In this document: positions 39,033 through 50,300 of the stretch, piece by piece
Numbering within the stretch: position 1 is the first letter of the stretch
Layout: each line of letters starts with the position of its first letter
DNA from: Hyaloraphidium curvatum
Taxonomy: Eukaryota; Monoblepharomycota; Hyaloraphidiomycetes; Hyaloraphidiales; Hyaloraphidiaceae
Direction of reading: 5' to 3'
Assembly (NCBI GenBank): GCA_025558095.1
Contig: JAIVFI010000001.1
Location: forward strand, 1,378,501 to 1,442,500
DNA: 64,000 nt
The notes under the pieces: generated by a model
What the model was told of the DNA's origin: nothing
The model's input: only the letters and a program-made list of their open reading frames with translations
The model's database searches: none
Position numbers and translations under genes: made by a program

Positions 39033-40190
39033 ATGGGAGACGCGGACGGCCCGCGGAGATCTCTGCGGAGGGTTCAGACCGCGACGAATCCCGGGCCGGA
39101 TGCCGCGATTCGCACGCCGAGAAAGCGTCGAAGCTCGTCTCCGCCTCCTGCGGTGGCATCGGGCGCGGCAGGAGAACCCGGGGGCGTCGAGCAGAAGGAC
39201 AATGCCTCGGCGCCGGCGAAGCGGAGCCGCGGAAAGCCGAAGGCCACGCGTTCCGCGGGCGGAGGGGACGCTTCGACCGCGCCTCTGCCGTCGGAGCTTA
39301 TGGCCGCCGCCTGGGAGCGCGCCAACAGGACGCGGCGGTTCATCGGAGCGCACGTCAGCGCGTCTGGCGGGGTGCACAACTCTCCGGCCAACGCAGCACG
39401 GATCGGAGCCACGGGGTTCGCGCTCTTTCTAAAGAACCAGCGGCAGTGGGCGTGTCCGGCCCTGGAAGACGCCGTGAAGGACGGGTTCAAGGAGCAGATC
39501 AAGGCGCTCGGCTATGACTTCTCCTCGGTTATTCCGCACGGAAGCTACCTCGTCAACCTTGGCAACCGCGACAAGGACAAGCGGGAGAAGGCTTACGAGA
39601 ACTTCCTCGACGACCTCGTTCGGTGCGAGCAGCTGGGGATCCCGCACCACAACCTGCACCCGGGGAGCACCTGCGGCGAGATTACGGCCGACGAATCCAT
39701 CCGCCTCATCGTCGACTGCATCGACCGCGCACACGCGGCGACGTCGTCCGTTATCGTCGTGCTCGAGAATTGCGCCGGCCACGCCAACACCATCGGCAGC
39801 TTCGAGGACCTGGGCAAGATCTGCGCGCAGGTCAAAGACAAGTCGCGCGTCGGGGTGTGCCTGGACACGTGCCACGCTTTCGCCTTCGGGCACGACATCC
39901 GTACCAAGGAGGCCTACGAGGCGACGATGAGGTCGTTCGAGGAGCTTGTCGGGTTCAAGTACCTCAGAGCGGTCCATCTCAACGACTCCAAGGGCGAGCT
40001 CCGGTGCAGGAAAGACAGGCACGAGAACATCGGCAAGGGGTTCATCGGCATCGAGGGGTTCCGGCTGCTGCTCAACGACCCGCGGTTCGCCGACATACCG
40101 CTCGTGCTGGAGACGCCCGAGAACGCGAAGGATCCCGTTCAGGGCTACCGCGACGAGATCGACCTGCTTTACTCGCTGATCGCGGCTTGA
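39033..40190 (+). CDS. APN1: AP endonuclease, Nfo/Apn1 family
   Basis: A single-exon 385-residue protein from the ATG at 39033 (MGDADGPRRSLRRVQTATNP). Residues 1-90 are basic and disordered, with a likely nuclear localisation signal ('PAKRSRGKPKA'). The TIM-barrel core begins 'FIGAHVSASGGVHNSPANAA' and has the zinc ligands of the family: His in 'IPHGSYLVNLG', 'NLHPGSTCGE', Glu in 'VIVVLENCAG', 'VCLDTCHAFAFGHD', 'VHLNDSKGELRCRKDRHENI' and 'LVLETPE'. The enzyme cuts DNA 5' to abasic sites and trims 3' blocks in base excision repair. The frame is open further upstream, but the later ATG matches the family's length. All metal ligands appear present. Confidence 0.95.
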   Translation: MGDADGPRRSLRRVQTATNPGPDAAIRTPRKRRSSSPPPAVASGAAGEPGGVEQKDNASAPAKRSRGKPKATRSAGGGDASTAPLPSELMAAAWERANRTRRFIGAHVSASGGVHNSPANAARIGATGFALFLKNQRQWACPALEDAVKDGFKEQIKALGYDFSSVIPHGSYLVNLGNRDKDKREKAYENFLDDLVRCEQLGIPHHNLHPGSTCGEITADESIRLIVDCIDRAHAATSSVIVVLENCAGHANTIGSFEDLGKICAQVKDKSRVGVCLDTCHAFAFGHDIRTKEAYEATMRSFEELVGFKYLRAVHLNDSKGELRCRKDRHENIGKGFIGIEGFRLLLNDPRFADIPLVLETPENAKDPVQGYRDEIDLLYSLIAA

Positions 40191-40475
40191 CGGCACCTCG
40201 GGACACGGCTTTCTTTTGACGGGGCATAAATGGATTTTCGGGAGGCAGCTCACAGCAAGGTGTAGATCACGGCAAGGTGTAGGGCTTGAAAATGGGTCGG
40301 TCGCCTTCTCATAAGCCCTTTGCGTCCGAGCACGAACCCCACTCGACATACCGGGTCTCCTGCTGGTGGAGGCCGCGCGCGGCTGCAACTGCGCCGCGGC
40401 GCTACGGTCTACAGTCTGGGGGAGATCTCTTCTATCGTCTCCGAATCTAACGTGTGATCTATCGGCTTCCGTGGC

Positions 40476-41311
40476 CTACGAGTCCTTGACGGCGTCTTTG
40501 CTGTGCGGCCGGTAGGTTCCCCAGATGCGGTCCCAGAACATGGTATATTGGCCGTAGTTGTAGCGGAAGAGATGGTGGTGAACTGAAAAGGGCGCCAAAA
40601 TCAGTACGAGTCTATGCTGATGGCAACATGTGCTCTCCCACCGTCGTGGTACGAGACCTCGTACACGTCCCCCAACCCGAGATCGAACCGCGTGTGATTC
40701 AGGTAGGCCAGCAGCCCGCCGACGCCCACGAACGCGACGAAAGTCGCCGCGTGGAGGCCCGTCGGCAGCAGCCGGCAGACGATCCACGCCGCCAGGAGGT
40801 GGCAGTAATCACCCGCGACGAACTCGACAGGGTGCACGTTGACGGCGTCAAGCCCGCCGCGGAACGGCACGACTTGGCGGTGGTGGTGCCGATGGATCCA
40901 GGGATAGACCTCCCTGATGTGGAGGAACCAATGCCAAAGCGAGTAAAAGAAGTCGTAGACTATGAACAGCGCCGGCACCGAGAGCACGGCGTTCCAGAGG
41001 TCCGCTTCCGCCCAGGCCCACTTGACGCGGGGTTCGCGGAGCATCCAGCGGCCCGAATGGTAGGCAAACACGGCTATGGACAGCCGATTGAAGGCGATGA
41101 ACGCCCAGTCCAGGGGCGAAAGGGTCTCCAGCGCCTTCCCCGACTCGGGAATCCGCTTAACCGCGGGGAAGAGAGCGGGCACCTTTGCCAGCAGCGTCAG
41201 GAGCTCCAGGCCGACCTGGACCACCGCGACCCAGGCCAAGTATGGTCCTAGGCCCCATCGCGTGTTATCAAAAGGGTCGAACCCTACGAGCTCCGTCAAT
41301 GCGGCGGACAT
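40476..41311 (-). CDS. fatty acid hydroxylase / sterol desaturase family protein
   Basis: Two exons. The main exon starts at the ATG at 41311 (MSAALTELVGFDPFDNTRWG), has three or four membrane helices and the histidine clusters HWFLH (in 'YSLWHWFLHIREVYPWI') and HRHHH. The short last exon, ending at 40476, supplies 'VHHHLFRYNYGQYTMFWDRI', the third His box. The di-iron family (FA2H, ERG3, C-4 sterol methyl oxidase, ERG25) acts in the ER membrane with cytochrome b5 electrons. The branch is uncertain; the spacing fits the general fatty-acid-hydroxylase domain. Confidence 0.9.
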
Positions 41312-41388
41312 TTGGATCGGAACGAGTGGTGTGAGGAATGCTGGGCTGGTGTTGCGCCTCCGTCTCTTCACGACCAACATCTCGAAGC

Positions 41389-43136
41389 TCAAAGAAGGTT
41401 ATGCGATCGAGCTTGGTCAAGCAAGGGGCGCGCCACGTAGAACCGAGCAAACTCATGAAGCCTGAGCAACCCGGACGTGCCCAACAGGAGCAACCCCGCC
41501 GCCCAGACGCCGACCAGCTGCCACATGCCCAGCAGGATCCACGGGATCTGCAGCAGCCTAGCGAGGCTGGGCACCTTGTAGAGGCAGTCGAGTTCGGTCG
41601 CGACCTCATCGATGAAGATGGTGACGGCGGCCACGAACAGCGGGTGACCCGAGGATACGGCCACCAGGTAGCTCAAAGCGGCGGCCGTCATCTCGACGCC
41701 GAACTTGTAGAACACCTCGTTCGCGTCGATCTCGTTCGGGTCCATCTCGGCCGCGGGCACGCCGGTTCCGCGCGGGCTTTTGCTCTCCTTGGCCTGCTCT
41801 TCCTGGGCAGCTGCCTCGCGCCCGTGCTCGTGCAGCTCGCGAAGCCTCCTCAGGACCACTTCCACGCGCTCGTCCTCGGATCGCACGGCGGCCTCGTCGT
41901 CCTGGTTCCTGTACGTCCTCCAGAGCTCGCGCAGCTGCTCCCTCCACGCGGCGTCGCCGGCGGCTTCCTCGGCGATCTCGAGCGCGGTCTTGCCCTGCCA
42001 GTTCCTCCTCGCCGACAGCTCGCGCCACTCGAGGCCGGCGACGCCGAGCACCATGCCCAGGGCGCGATCGTCCAGGTAGCGCGCGGCAAAGTGCAGAACA
42101 GTGTTGCCCGACCCGAGATCCTCGAGAGTCGAATCCAACTCGTACCGCAGCAAGATCTGCAGGGAGATGTACGAGCGCGTGCGGATCGCCAGCGCGGCCT
42201 CGTGGCGCGACCGCTCGAACTCGTCCTCGGAGAACGAGCCGCCGCCCAGCTCCTGCTCCGCCGCCATCTTCGCGATGTCCTCGGACGAATGCTTGTACTC
42301 CGAGTTCTCGTCGCGCTGGAGCATTTCTTGCACTTTCGCGACGTACTCGCGGTACCGCTTGTCGAACGCCTTCTTGCGCTGCCGCGCCGTCGCGCTCTTT
42401 TCGTACTCGCGCTCCATCCGCTTGTCCTTCCTCGCGGAACCTGTTCTCGGCCCGCCTCCTCTCCTTTTGCTCCCGGGCCTCCTCGTCGCGGCGGGCCCGG
42501 TTGGCCTTCTGGCGCTCCCTCTTCCTCTGCGGCCTGGACTTCTTTCCCGCGCCGGCCTTGTCAGGGGCGCCGCGGCCGTTCTCCCTCTCGCTCTCGCCCG
42601 AGCTCTCGGCTCCATACGCCATATACGCGTCGTCATCGCCGTCCGAGGCCAGGTACGCGAGGCACGCATCACGGGCCTGCTGCAGGGCGATGAACCTCCC
42701 ATGGGCGCCCGGGGAAGGGTCCTTGTCCGAATGCACGGCGAGAGACGCTTTGCGGAAGGCCGAGTTGATTTCTGCCTCGGTCAGCTCTCCCTTGGGGCGG
42801 TCGGCGAGGCCGAGGGCGGCAAAGGGGTCCTTGGGAGGGGCGCCTCCGGGCCTGCGGTCGGCTGGCGTCCGCCCTGCCGGCTCGCGACTCGAGCAGCTTT
42901 TCCCACATCGGGCGGAGCACCTCGATCATTGCAACGACGCCCGGCGACACCGCATCGATGGCCGCCCCCGCAGCGCTGCGTGCCGCATGGGCGAAACGGG
43001 AGCAGCAGAACTGTCCGGAGGGGGCGTCCTCCACTTCGTCTTCGGGGCCCTCAAAAGGCACGCCACCGGAAAACGCAAACGACGACTGCGCGTGCCGATG
43101 CCGCTGGTAGGCATCCTGCCGGCGTCTCCGGCCCAT
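41389..43136 (-). CDS. J-domain/ankyrin/membrane protein with a frame break
   Basis: The start is at 43136 (MGRRRRQDAYQRHRHAQSSF). A short intron (about 42853-42890) joins 'MWEKLLE' to 'PGGAPPKDPFAALGLADRP', the beginning of a J-like domain with 'INSAFRKASLAVHSDKDPSP'. The HPD triad that activates Hsp70 is HSD here. A charged coiled coil (QRKRERQKANRARRDEEARE) follows, and at about 42440 the frame must shift by one base to continue into 'KRMEREYEKSATARQRKKAF'. After the shift come an ankyrin-like pair ('GNTVLHFAARYLDDRALGMV', 'WQGKTALEIAEEA') and two C-terminal hydrophobic segments ('AAALSYLVAVSSGHPLFVAA', 'WILLGMWQLVGVWAAGLLLL'). The break may be an assembly error or a real mutation. Confidence 0.7.
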
Positions 43137-43328
43137 CTTCTCCGCGAAGATCGGGGGGCACCGTGCAGGTCAAGGGTTTGGTCACAAAAGCAGGGTTCGA
43201 GGGCGGAAGGCGGTCAGGACAACAAACACGCCGCAGGAACCGTCCCTCAGCGCCCTCCACAGCTGTTCCGCAGCTGATCCCGGCACCGGCAAACAGCGTT
43301 TACCGCTCGTTGCGCCGTCTCAGCCGCG

Positions 43329-44921
43329 ATGGCGTCCCTGCTTGCCGGGGGCGTGACGAAGGCCACGCAGGACAATCAGACAACTCAGTACTACGCAAAC
43401 CCCGGGACCTATGCGGCGCCGCCGGCAGATGGACAGTACCCGCCGCCCACGGTCGGCGCCGCCGGACAGTACCCGCCCCCCGCTGGGCAGTATCCCCCTC
43501 CCTCGGGCCAATATCCCCCTCCCCCGGGCGGCGCTTATCCCCAGACCACTGCCCCCGCCTACCCTCCGGGCGCCCAGCCCGTGCCGCAGCAAAGCCAGTC
43601 GGCCGTGGTCGACATGAACGGCGTGCAGTACGCGCCCCCCGACTACCGCAACCCGCTCACGAGCTTGAAGACCGGCTTCGAGGACGACGCCGCGCGGCAG
43701 AAGCGCGAGGCGGCGATGAAGCTGACCGAGGTGGAGATTGACGTCCGCATGAAGTTCCTCCGGAAAGGTGGGTCTTTTGCTGCGTCTCCCAGTGGTCTGC
43801 TAACAGACGTGCGGCGGGCTGTCAATTTCAATTTCCCTCTGATCCGGCAGTCTACGGCATCCTCTTTGCCCAGCTTGCCCTCACCTGCGCTATCACCGCA
43901 ATTCTCATGTTCGCCGGCGGCAGCTTTAAGATCTGGCTCATTACCGGTGGAGGCTACTGGTGGGCTCCCCTGTGGGCGACCGTGATCGCGAGACCGACCG
44001 GCTACGCAGGTTCCCTTGGGTCATGCTCATCGTTTGCATCATCTCAATGATGTGCCTATTTGCCAAACGGCATGAGACCCCGCTCAACTTCATCCTGCTG
44101 GCGATATTCACCGGGTTTGAGGCGCTCAGCATTGGGTCAATCGGTGGGGTGCAGCTACTTGCTACCGGAGAGAGGATCGGAACCTGACCGTTTCTCGGGT
44201 ACAGTTGTTTTCTACGACACGGTGGTCGTGCTCCAGGCTGCAATCGTGGGTTGCTGCTCCGTTTTGTGTGTCGTGCGGACCGACACTGACCTGAACTGCT
44301 CTTCCAGACAACAACCGCCGTCTTTGGTACTGATCTACGTTCGTGTACCTTTCCGGAACTACGTCTAACGTTGTTGCTCCCCGACAGTTGGGCTTTCGAT
44401 ATTCACCTGGCAGAGTGGGTTTCCCCTTCAACTGCCTCCTTCCTGAGGCTAACATCACCCTTTTTTCCAGCCAAGAAGGATTTCTCCTTCCTCTGGCCAT
44501 TCCTTAGCGGCGCACTGATGGCGCTGATCATGGCAGGGTCGGTGGCGCGACTTTTTGGTCCGCGGCCCGCGGCTGACGCCTCCGACAGGTTCATCCAGCT
44601 TTTCCTCCCCTACAACTACTGGTACAACATCGTGATTGCTATCGTGACAGCCCTCGTCTTTTGTGGTTACATCGTTTACGACACGCAGGTGTGTTCGGAG
44701 TGGTTGCGGGGTGTATTTGAGGTTCCTTGAGCACCAGTGCTGCAGATGATCATGAAGCGGATGAGCCCCGAGGACTACATCCCGGCTTCGGTGATGCTGT
44801 ATTTGGACATCCTGAATCTCTTCTTAGGTGCGTAGCGTTTTCTGCGGTGCGGAGACCATGGGAGCTGACTAGAATTGCCTTCTTAAGCATTTTTGCGCAT
44901 TTTCGGGAGCTCCAAGTAGGG
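43329..44921 (+). CDS. TMBIM / Lifeguard (Bax inhibitor-1 family) protein
   Basis: Nine exons, 43329-43767, 43851-43959, 44010-44143, 44205-44245, 44308-44326, 44388-44414, 44471-44688, 44746-44827 and 44890-44921, add up to 366 residues in one frame. The N-terminus has five or so GQYPPP-type repeats (residues 35-75). The family core starts at 'VRMKFLRKVYGILFAQLALT' and has seven hydrophobic segments, with 'FTGFEALSIGSIVVFYDTVV', 'FCGYIVYDTQMIMKRMSPED' and 'VMLYLDILNLFLAFLRIFG' as typical conserved points. Members are ER or Golgi calcium-leak channels that limit cell death. Two exons are only 19 and 27 nt long. Most donors are GTGGGN. Splicing restores 'FTWQTKKDFSFL', as in relatives. Confidence 0.92.
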
Positions 44922-45176
44922 TTCTTTGGTAGACGTCCTCTTCAAGTAATCGTTTCGCACTTTGTGGTGACGACCTTGCGGTGATGCGGTGCCTCTGTGG
45001 ATGGGTTCTAAGGGTTAGACGTTCTCTTGCGGTGGTGGTGGTTGTCTGCAGGGAGTCAGGATTCGGGGGTTTCGGCGTTTGGTGTTTGTGCTTGTAGACG
45101 AGACGGCAAAGTACTCTATCAGCAACTCTCGCAACACACGACTGCATTGATTCCATCGCCGATGGTCTCTCCGTCC
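44922..45176. other. convergent intergenic stretch
   Basis: About 255 bp between the ends of two convergent genes, visibly richer in T on the plus strand than the rest of the window. No gene is seen. Confidence 0.4.
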
Positions 45177-47171
45177 TCACAAGGTCGGCTGCGGGTTGGC
45201 CGCCGGGGGCGGGACTGGCTCCGCCGCCAGCTTCTCGTACGTCGCCCTCGCGTTCCGCGCCGCGTTGCGGACCACTTCCGGCAATGCGGGGTGGATCTGG
45301 AAAGCGGCCAGGTTAGGGTGTGCGGGCATTTGCGCGGCGGTAGACGACGTACATAGATGAATCGCAAAATGTCGTCGAGGGTCGCACCGAACTGCAATGA
45401 GGGCACAATTCAGAATCAGCACGTCACGCAGCACACGAGTGACCCACGTAAAGGTACGAGATGCAGAGATGGATCATGTCCGACGCCTCGGCTCCGATGA
45501 TGTGCGCGCCCACCAGCCGCTTGGTCGTCTTTTCGAAGAGCAGCTTGGCAAAGCCCTCCTCCGACAGCAGAGCGTCGCCCATGGCCGTTGACCGGTATCC
45601 GGCCTTGCCGATGATGACGTCCATGCCCATCATACGGGCCTCCTGGGTGGTCAGCCCGACGCCCCCGACCTGGGGGTTGGAAAAGATGGCGTGCGGGACC
45701 GGTGGGTACGAGACGGGCGCGGCGTGGCCCTTGAAGACGTGATCGAACACGTATTCTCCCTCGAAGTTGGCCGAATGGCGGAACAGGTACCGCCCGATGA
45801 TGTCGCCCCACGCGTAGACGCCAGGGACAGCGGTCTGGAAGTGGTCGTCCACCTTGAGGAACCCGGCCTTGTCGAGCACCATGTCCGTGTTCTCTTTGAT
45901 GCCCAGCTCGTCCGTGTTGGGCACCACGCCCGTGGCGATGAAGAGGCCCTTGGCCTGGAGCGTCTGGCGCTCCTTGGTCTTGACGTTCTCGATCTCCACG
46001 GTGAAGGTGTGCGTCGCCTCGTCGAACGACACGCGGGTCGGGTGCACGCCAAAGTGGCACGGATACTTGGACGAGAAGACGCGCTCAAACTCGGTGATGA
46101 CCTCCTCGTCCTCGGCGCGGATCATCTGGCTCCGCACGAGCACGGTGATCTTGGTCCCAGTCTGGGCCAGGTAGTGCGAGAGTTCCGTGGCGATGTAGCC
46201 GCCCCCGACAACGATGCAGGACTCGAGGGGCTCGGTGTAGCGGAGGACCTCCTGGTAGGTGAGGAAAGGCGTCCCCTTGAGGCCCGGAACGTTCGGAATA
46301 TGGGCGCGGCAGCCCGCAGGGACAAAGATGCGGTCGCCGGTAATGTAGCGGGTCTCGGATCCGGGTTTGGTGAGCTCGATCAGCTTGTTGGCCACGAAAC
46401 GCGCCGCATAACCGTGGAAGGTGGAGAGGTTCGCGGTCCTTCAAAAGGAAGTGAGCCAAAAGGCTCCTAACCAGAAGGCAAGAACCCACTTGGCATACAA
46501 CGGAGCAATGCTGTTGGAATCAGCGTCGATTGCGGCGCTGACACGCTCGACGAGCTTCCTCCGGTCCGTCCAGATCTTTTCGGCGTCGATCCCGTTGATG
46601 TCGAACTTGGCCGCGTGCCGGACCTCCTGGAGCACGTCAGCCGGATGAATGAGCATCTTGGACGGGATGCAGCCCCTGAGAATGAAGCGTATCGGAATGA
46701 GCAGGCTGCACATTGTCGCCGCACGTCTCCCAAGCAGCACCTGTTGAGGCAAGTGCCCCCGTACGGGCCCTTCTCGATGATGGCCGTCTTGAATCCCATA
46801 CCAGCAGCAGGCCGTGTGATTTTTGAGCCCGAACCGGATCCGATGACCACCACGTCGAAGTGCTCGACGTTCGGGTACTTTGACGCGTCCCATTTGTCAT
46901 GGGGCAATCCGGCGTCCTTCACAGGTGGCAGGGGAGCCATGGCGGTCACAGTTCGCCTGAAAGCGGTTCGTGCGGAGCTGGAGATCGGTCTTGAGGTCGG
47001 CCGTTTGTGCGCCGAAGTGAGCTCGCGGAGCTGCTCTCGAGATGCTTCTCTTGACGCGACCAGAGGGTGCCGCCCAGAAACAGCGCCGAAGAGGCGCGAT
47101 TCTAGTGTGCGCGTGCGGAGACTGCAATATCCGGAAGCGATGGCCCGCGAGGAAGGTCGGGCAACGTTCAT
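45177..47171 (-). CDS. flavin disulfide oxidoreductase, mycothione-reductase/dihydrolipoamide-dehydrogenase type
   Basis: Four exons. The N-terminal FAD motif is 'VVIGSGSGSKITRPAAGMGF', a GSGSG variant typical of mycothione-reductase-like enzymes. The redox-active disulfide GGTCLNRGCIPSK is split by an intron exactly between its halves. An NAD(P)-binding site is 'CIVVGGGYIATELSHYLAQ', the second FAD contact is 'VPGVYAWGDI', and the last exon supplies 'IHPALPEVV', whose His-Pro pair is the proton acceptor from the partner subunit. The enzyme should reduce a disulfide or lipoyl-type substrate with NAD(P)H; the true substrate is open. If translation starts at 47171 the first 75 residues are Arg/Ser-rich and look like a mitochondrial presequence; the ATG at about 46940 (MAPLPPVKDA) would give a cytosolic form. 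Confidence 0.88.
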
Positions 47172-47352
47172 AAACGTCCACCTGTTGTTTGCCGCCCGCC
47201 CGAGCAGCACGGAATCACGAAACCGGCGGCAAAACCAACGCCGAATCTTCCCGGCAAGAGAATGGCGCTATCTGGAAATCATCGCCAGGGTAATCATTAC
47301 CAACTCCAAGTTACAGGGAATCTCCAACGGGGTATCTGGGAGTCACATCCGA

Positions 47353-50300
47353 TCAATCGTCCAGCATCTCCACGTCGTCGTCTCCAGCTCCATGCGTCGG
47401 CCCGTTCCCGAGCTCCTGAATCCACTGCTTCTTCGCCCGGTCCCAAACTGCCGGGGGCAGGCTGGGGATGTCAAGCTCAGGGCGCCGCTTCCTCATGATA
47501 TCGATGTCGACCGTGTCGAGGGCGAAAAGACGGTGGATGTAGACCTAAGACCGCGAATGAGCCACGTAACCGGAAGCGAAGCATCTCGTGGTTCACCATC
47601 GGCTTCGTCTGGCCGTAACGGACCGCACGGCCAATGGCCTGCGTCTCCTTTGCATCGAAGCTGGCCTGCGTCGGGGTCTTGAGCGGGCTCAGGAAGATGA
47701 TGTGGTTGGCCACGGTGAGGTTGGCGCCGCTGGCTGTCTCGTTATCGAGGTTCAGAAGGAGCACTCGATGCTTGGAGTTGGGACTCTGGAAGTCGTCGAG
47801 GATTTTCGACTTCGCGTTGGCAGTGCCCTTGTCCAACGTTGCGCAGGTGATGCCGGCGTCGCCGAGAGCCTCCGCCACCTTCTTGAACATATCGAAGAAC
47901 TGCACAAATATCAGGCAGCGCTCGCCTGCGGGAATCCTGCGCACGATGTCGACGAGTCGCTGAAGCTTGGCGCCGAACTTGCCCGAGGTCTCTTCCGCGC
48001 CGACAGAGGAAAGAATCGAAAGGGGCACGACGTTCGTCGCCCGAACAGGGGCGGCGCAAACGTCCGCATCATGCACACAGCGCTGCTGGCCAGCAAAGTT
48101 CTTCAGGCAGTCCAAGCAGGCGACGTGTCCGCAGCAAGACAGCACCCCCATCTCGACCCCGTCTCCCTGGTGCGAACACACAGAGCGTTCCAGGGCGGCG
48201 TCCCGCTCGGCACCCCCGCGCTGGATGTTCCGGATGGTTTCGAAGAAGCGCAGCGAACGACAGCGACCGGCGAGTTCCTTGCTGATCTTGCGCAGCACGA
48301 TGACGCGCTCGCGCAGCTCCCAGATGGTGTCGGAGAGTTTGCCGGACCGGTCGACGACGTCGTACTTCTTGAGCTTCCCTTGGGGAGTGAATCCCTCGTT
48401 GTCCATGATCTCCGCCAGGAGCCGGTCCGCGAACCTGTCGCCGCTCAGTCTCAGGGCGAAAACCGAGCGGGCGAACTCCTCAATCGGCGGCTTCGGCACT
48501 TCCGGCGGGTATCCACCGCCAGCGGCGATCTGCAAGGCGAGAATGCGGCAATAGGCGACTTCGCGAGCAAAGTCGACCTGGCATGCCAGACGCTGGTCGC
48601 GGCGGACCTTGGCAATGTCGTCGCAGGCTTCCTGTGCGTTCTCCGCCGTACTCTCCCTGGTGAAGTCGGGAGAGAAGTGCGCAGCACGCTTCAGGAGTGC
48701 CTCCTCGGCATCTTTGCTGTCTGCGAGAACCTCTTGCAGCCGATTGTTCCGGTCACCGACAGAGACATCCTTGAACGTCTTTGGCGCCTTACTGCGTTAT
48801 CGAGAAGGCGAAGTTAGACTGGTGAGACACTCAACGAAGATGGTGAAGACTTACGCCAGCATCTCGATCGAAAGCAGGTGGTGCTCCAGCTCCAGATAGA
48901 TCGTGCGCTCGTCAGACGGCAGGCACACCTGGTGACAGATGTCGGTCCGAGGGATGAGATCGATCTCCGCCACATTCTGCCGGAGGAACTTGTCGAGGAA
49001 AGCCTGCGCAACGTCGTCGCGGGCGGCGTGCCAGGCGGACGAGTGCACCTCGCGATACCCGTGGAACTGTTCCGCCGCAGTCTTGACGGTCTTCTGCGCC
49101 ACAATGCCCTGTTTGTCGTCGTCGACACCGAGGTGGATGCCGAGGAAAGCAGCGATGCCCTTGATGGACCCAAAGTCCTCGACGGGGGGCGTGCCCGAGA
49201 GAATCCAACGGCTGGAAGCCTTGATGCCGGTCATTGCGGCGAGAGGAAGTCCCTCGAGGTACGTATACTCGTCGATGATGAGCCTCTTGAAGGAGAACAT
49301 CTGCAGAGGGGCGCCCTTGATGTTGCGGAAGCTCTCCTTGACGTTCTTGTCCCCGAGGTTGGTCTTCACATCGTCCTTGCGTTTCGGTTCCTTCTTGGGC
49401 TAATCGCAGCGACGGTCGTAAGCGTTTCTGGGAATGAGAGCTCAGACGACTTCTGACGTACCTTCGGCTGCGCCTTCCCAGACTTTTTGCGACCCTGCTC
49501 GGCCAAATCTGCGGCGACCTTGGCGCGTTTCGCGGCAAGTGCGACGGCGCGCTTCTTGGCATCCGCAATCCGCTGATTGACCTCGTCGATCTTGTTGTCC
49601 TTCAGTAGCCGCGTTTGCTCGCGGAGCCCTGCCAAAACGCCCGATATCGTGTCCTGGAAAAGACGGCCTCCGTTCTTGTCGCTCAGGAGATCCTCCTCAG
49701 ATCCCGCGAAATGGCCAAGACGTTCGAGGTAGACAGGCGACTTCAAGAGCGTGGCGTTCGTGATAATGACATCGGCCTCCTGAAGGTCCTTGATCGAGTG
49801 TTTGTAGAGCTGGGCCACGCTGGGAATCTCGAGAATCTTCAGGACGCCCGAAGAAACAAACTTGTCAAACTCGCTCTTCCACTGCTTGCCCAGATGTGCC
49901 GGGGTTACGACCAGGGTGGCCTTCAAGGGAATCAGAGCATCGTCCGCCACGGGAAGTTGGATGTCCCGAGTCTGGCGGATGAGTCCGATCGAAATGGCCG
50001 TCTTGCCGTAGCCGACCTGGTCCGCAATGACTCCTCCACGGGCCTCGACAAGACGGCTAGCATGTGCCTCGACGCGCAGGCCAAAAGCGGGGAGGTCGGC
50101 TTCAACAATCTCCTTCTCCTCGAAGGTGAACTTTTCGGGGTCCTTCTCCTGCTCCAGCATCCAAGACAACGACCTGAGCTGCTCCGGCCTCAGGTTCAGC
50201 TTAAAGCTCGGAGGCTGGGCGTGCTGAGGATCATTCCGGTTGCTGCTCAGCGTGAAGACGCGCTTGGCATGCTCGTGATCGCCGGTGTAGTCCTGAGCGA

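Noticed and set aside
42425-42445. A 14-nt intron to explain the J-domain gene's frame change
   Set aside because: Far below any plausible spliceosomal intron length; a one-base error or mutation is more likely.
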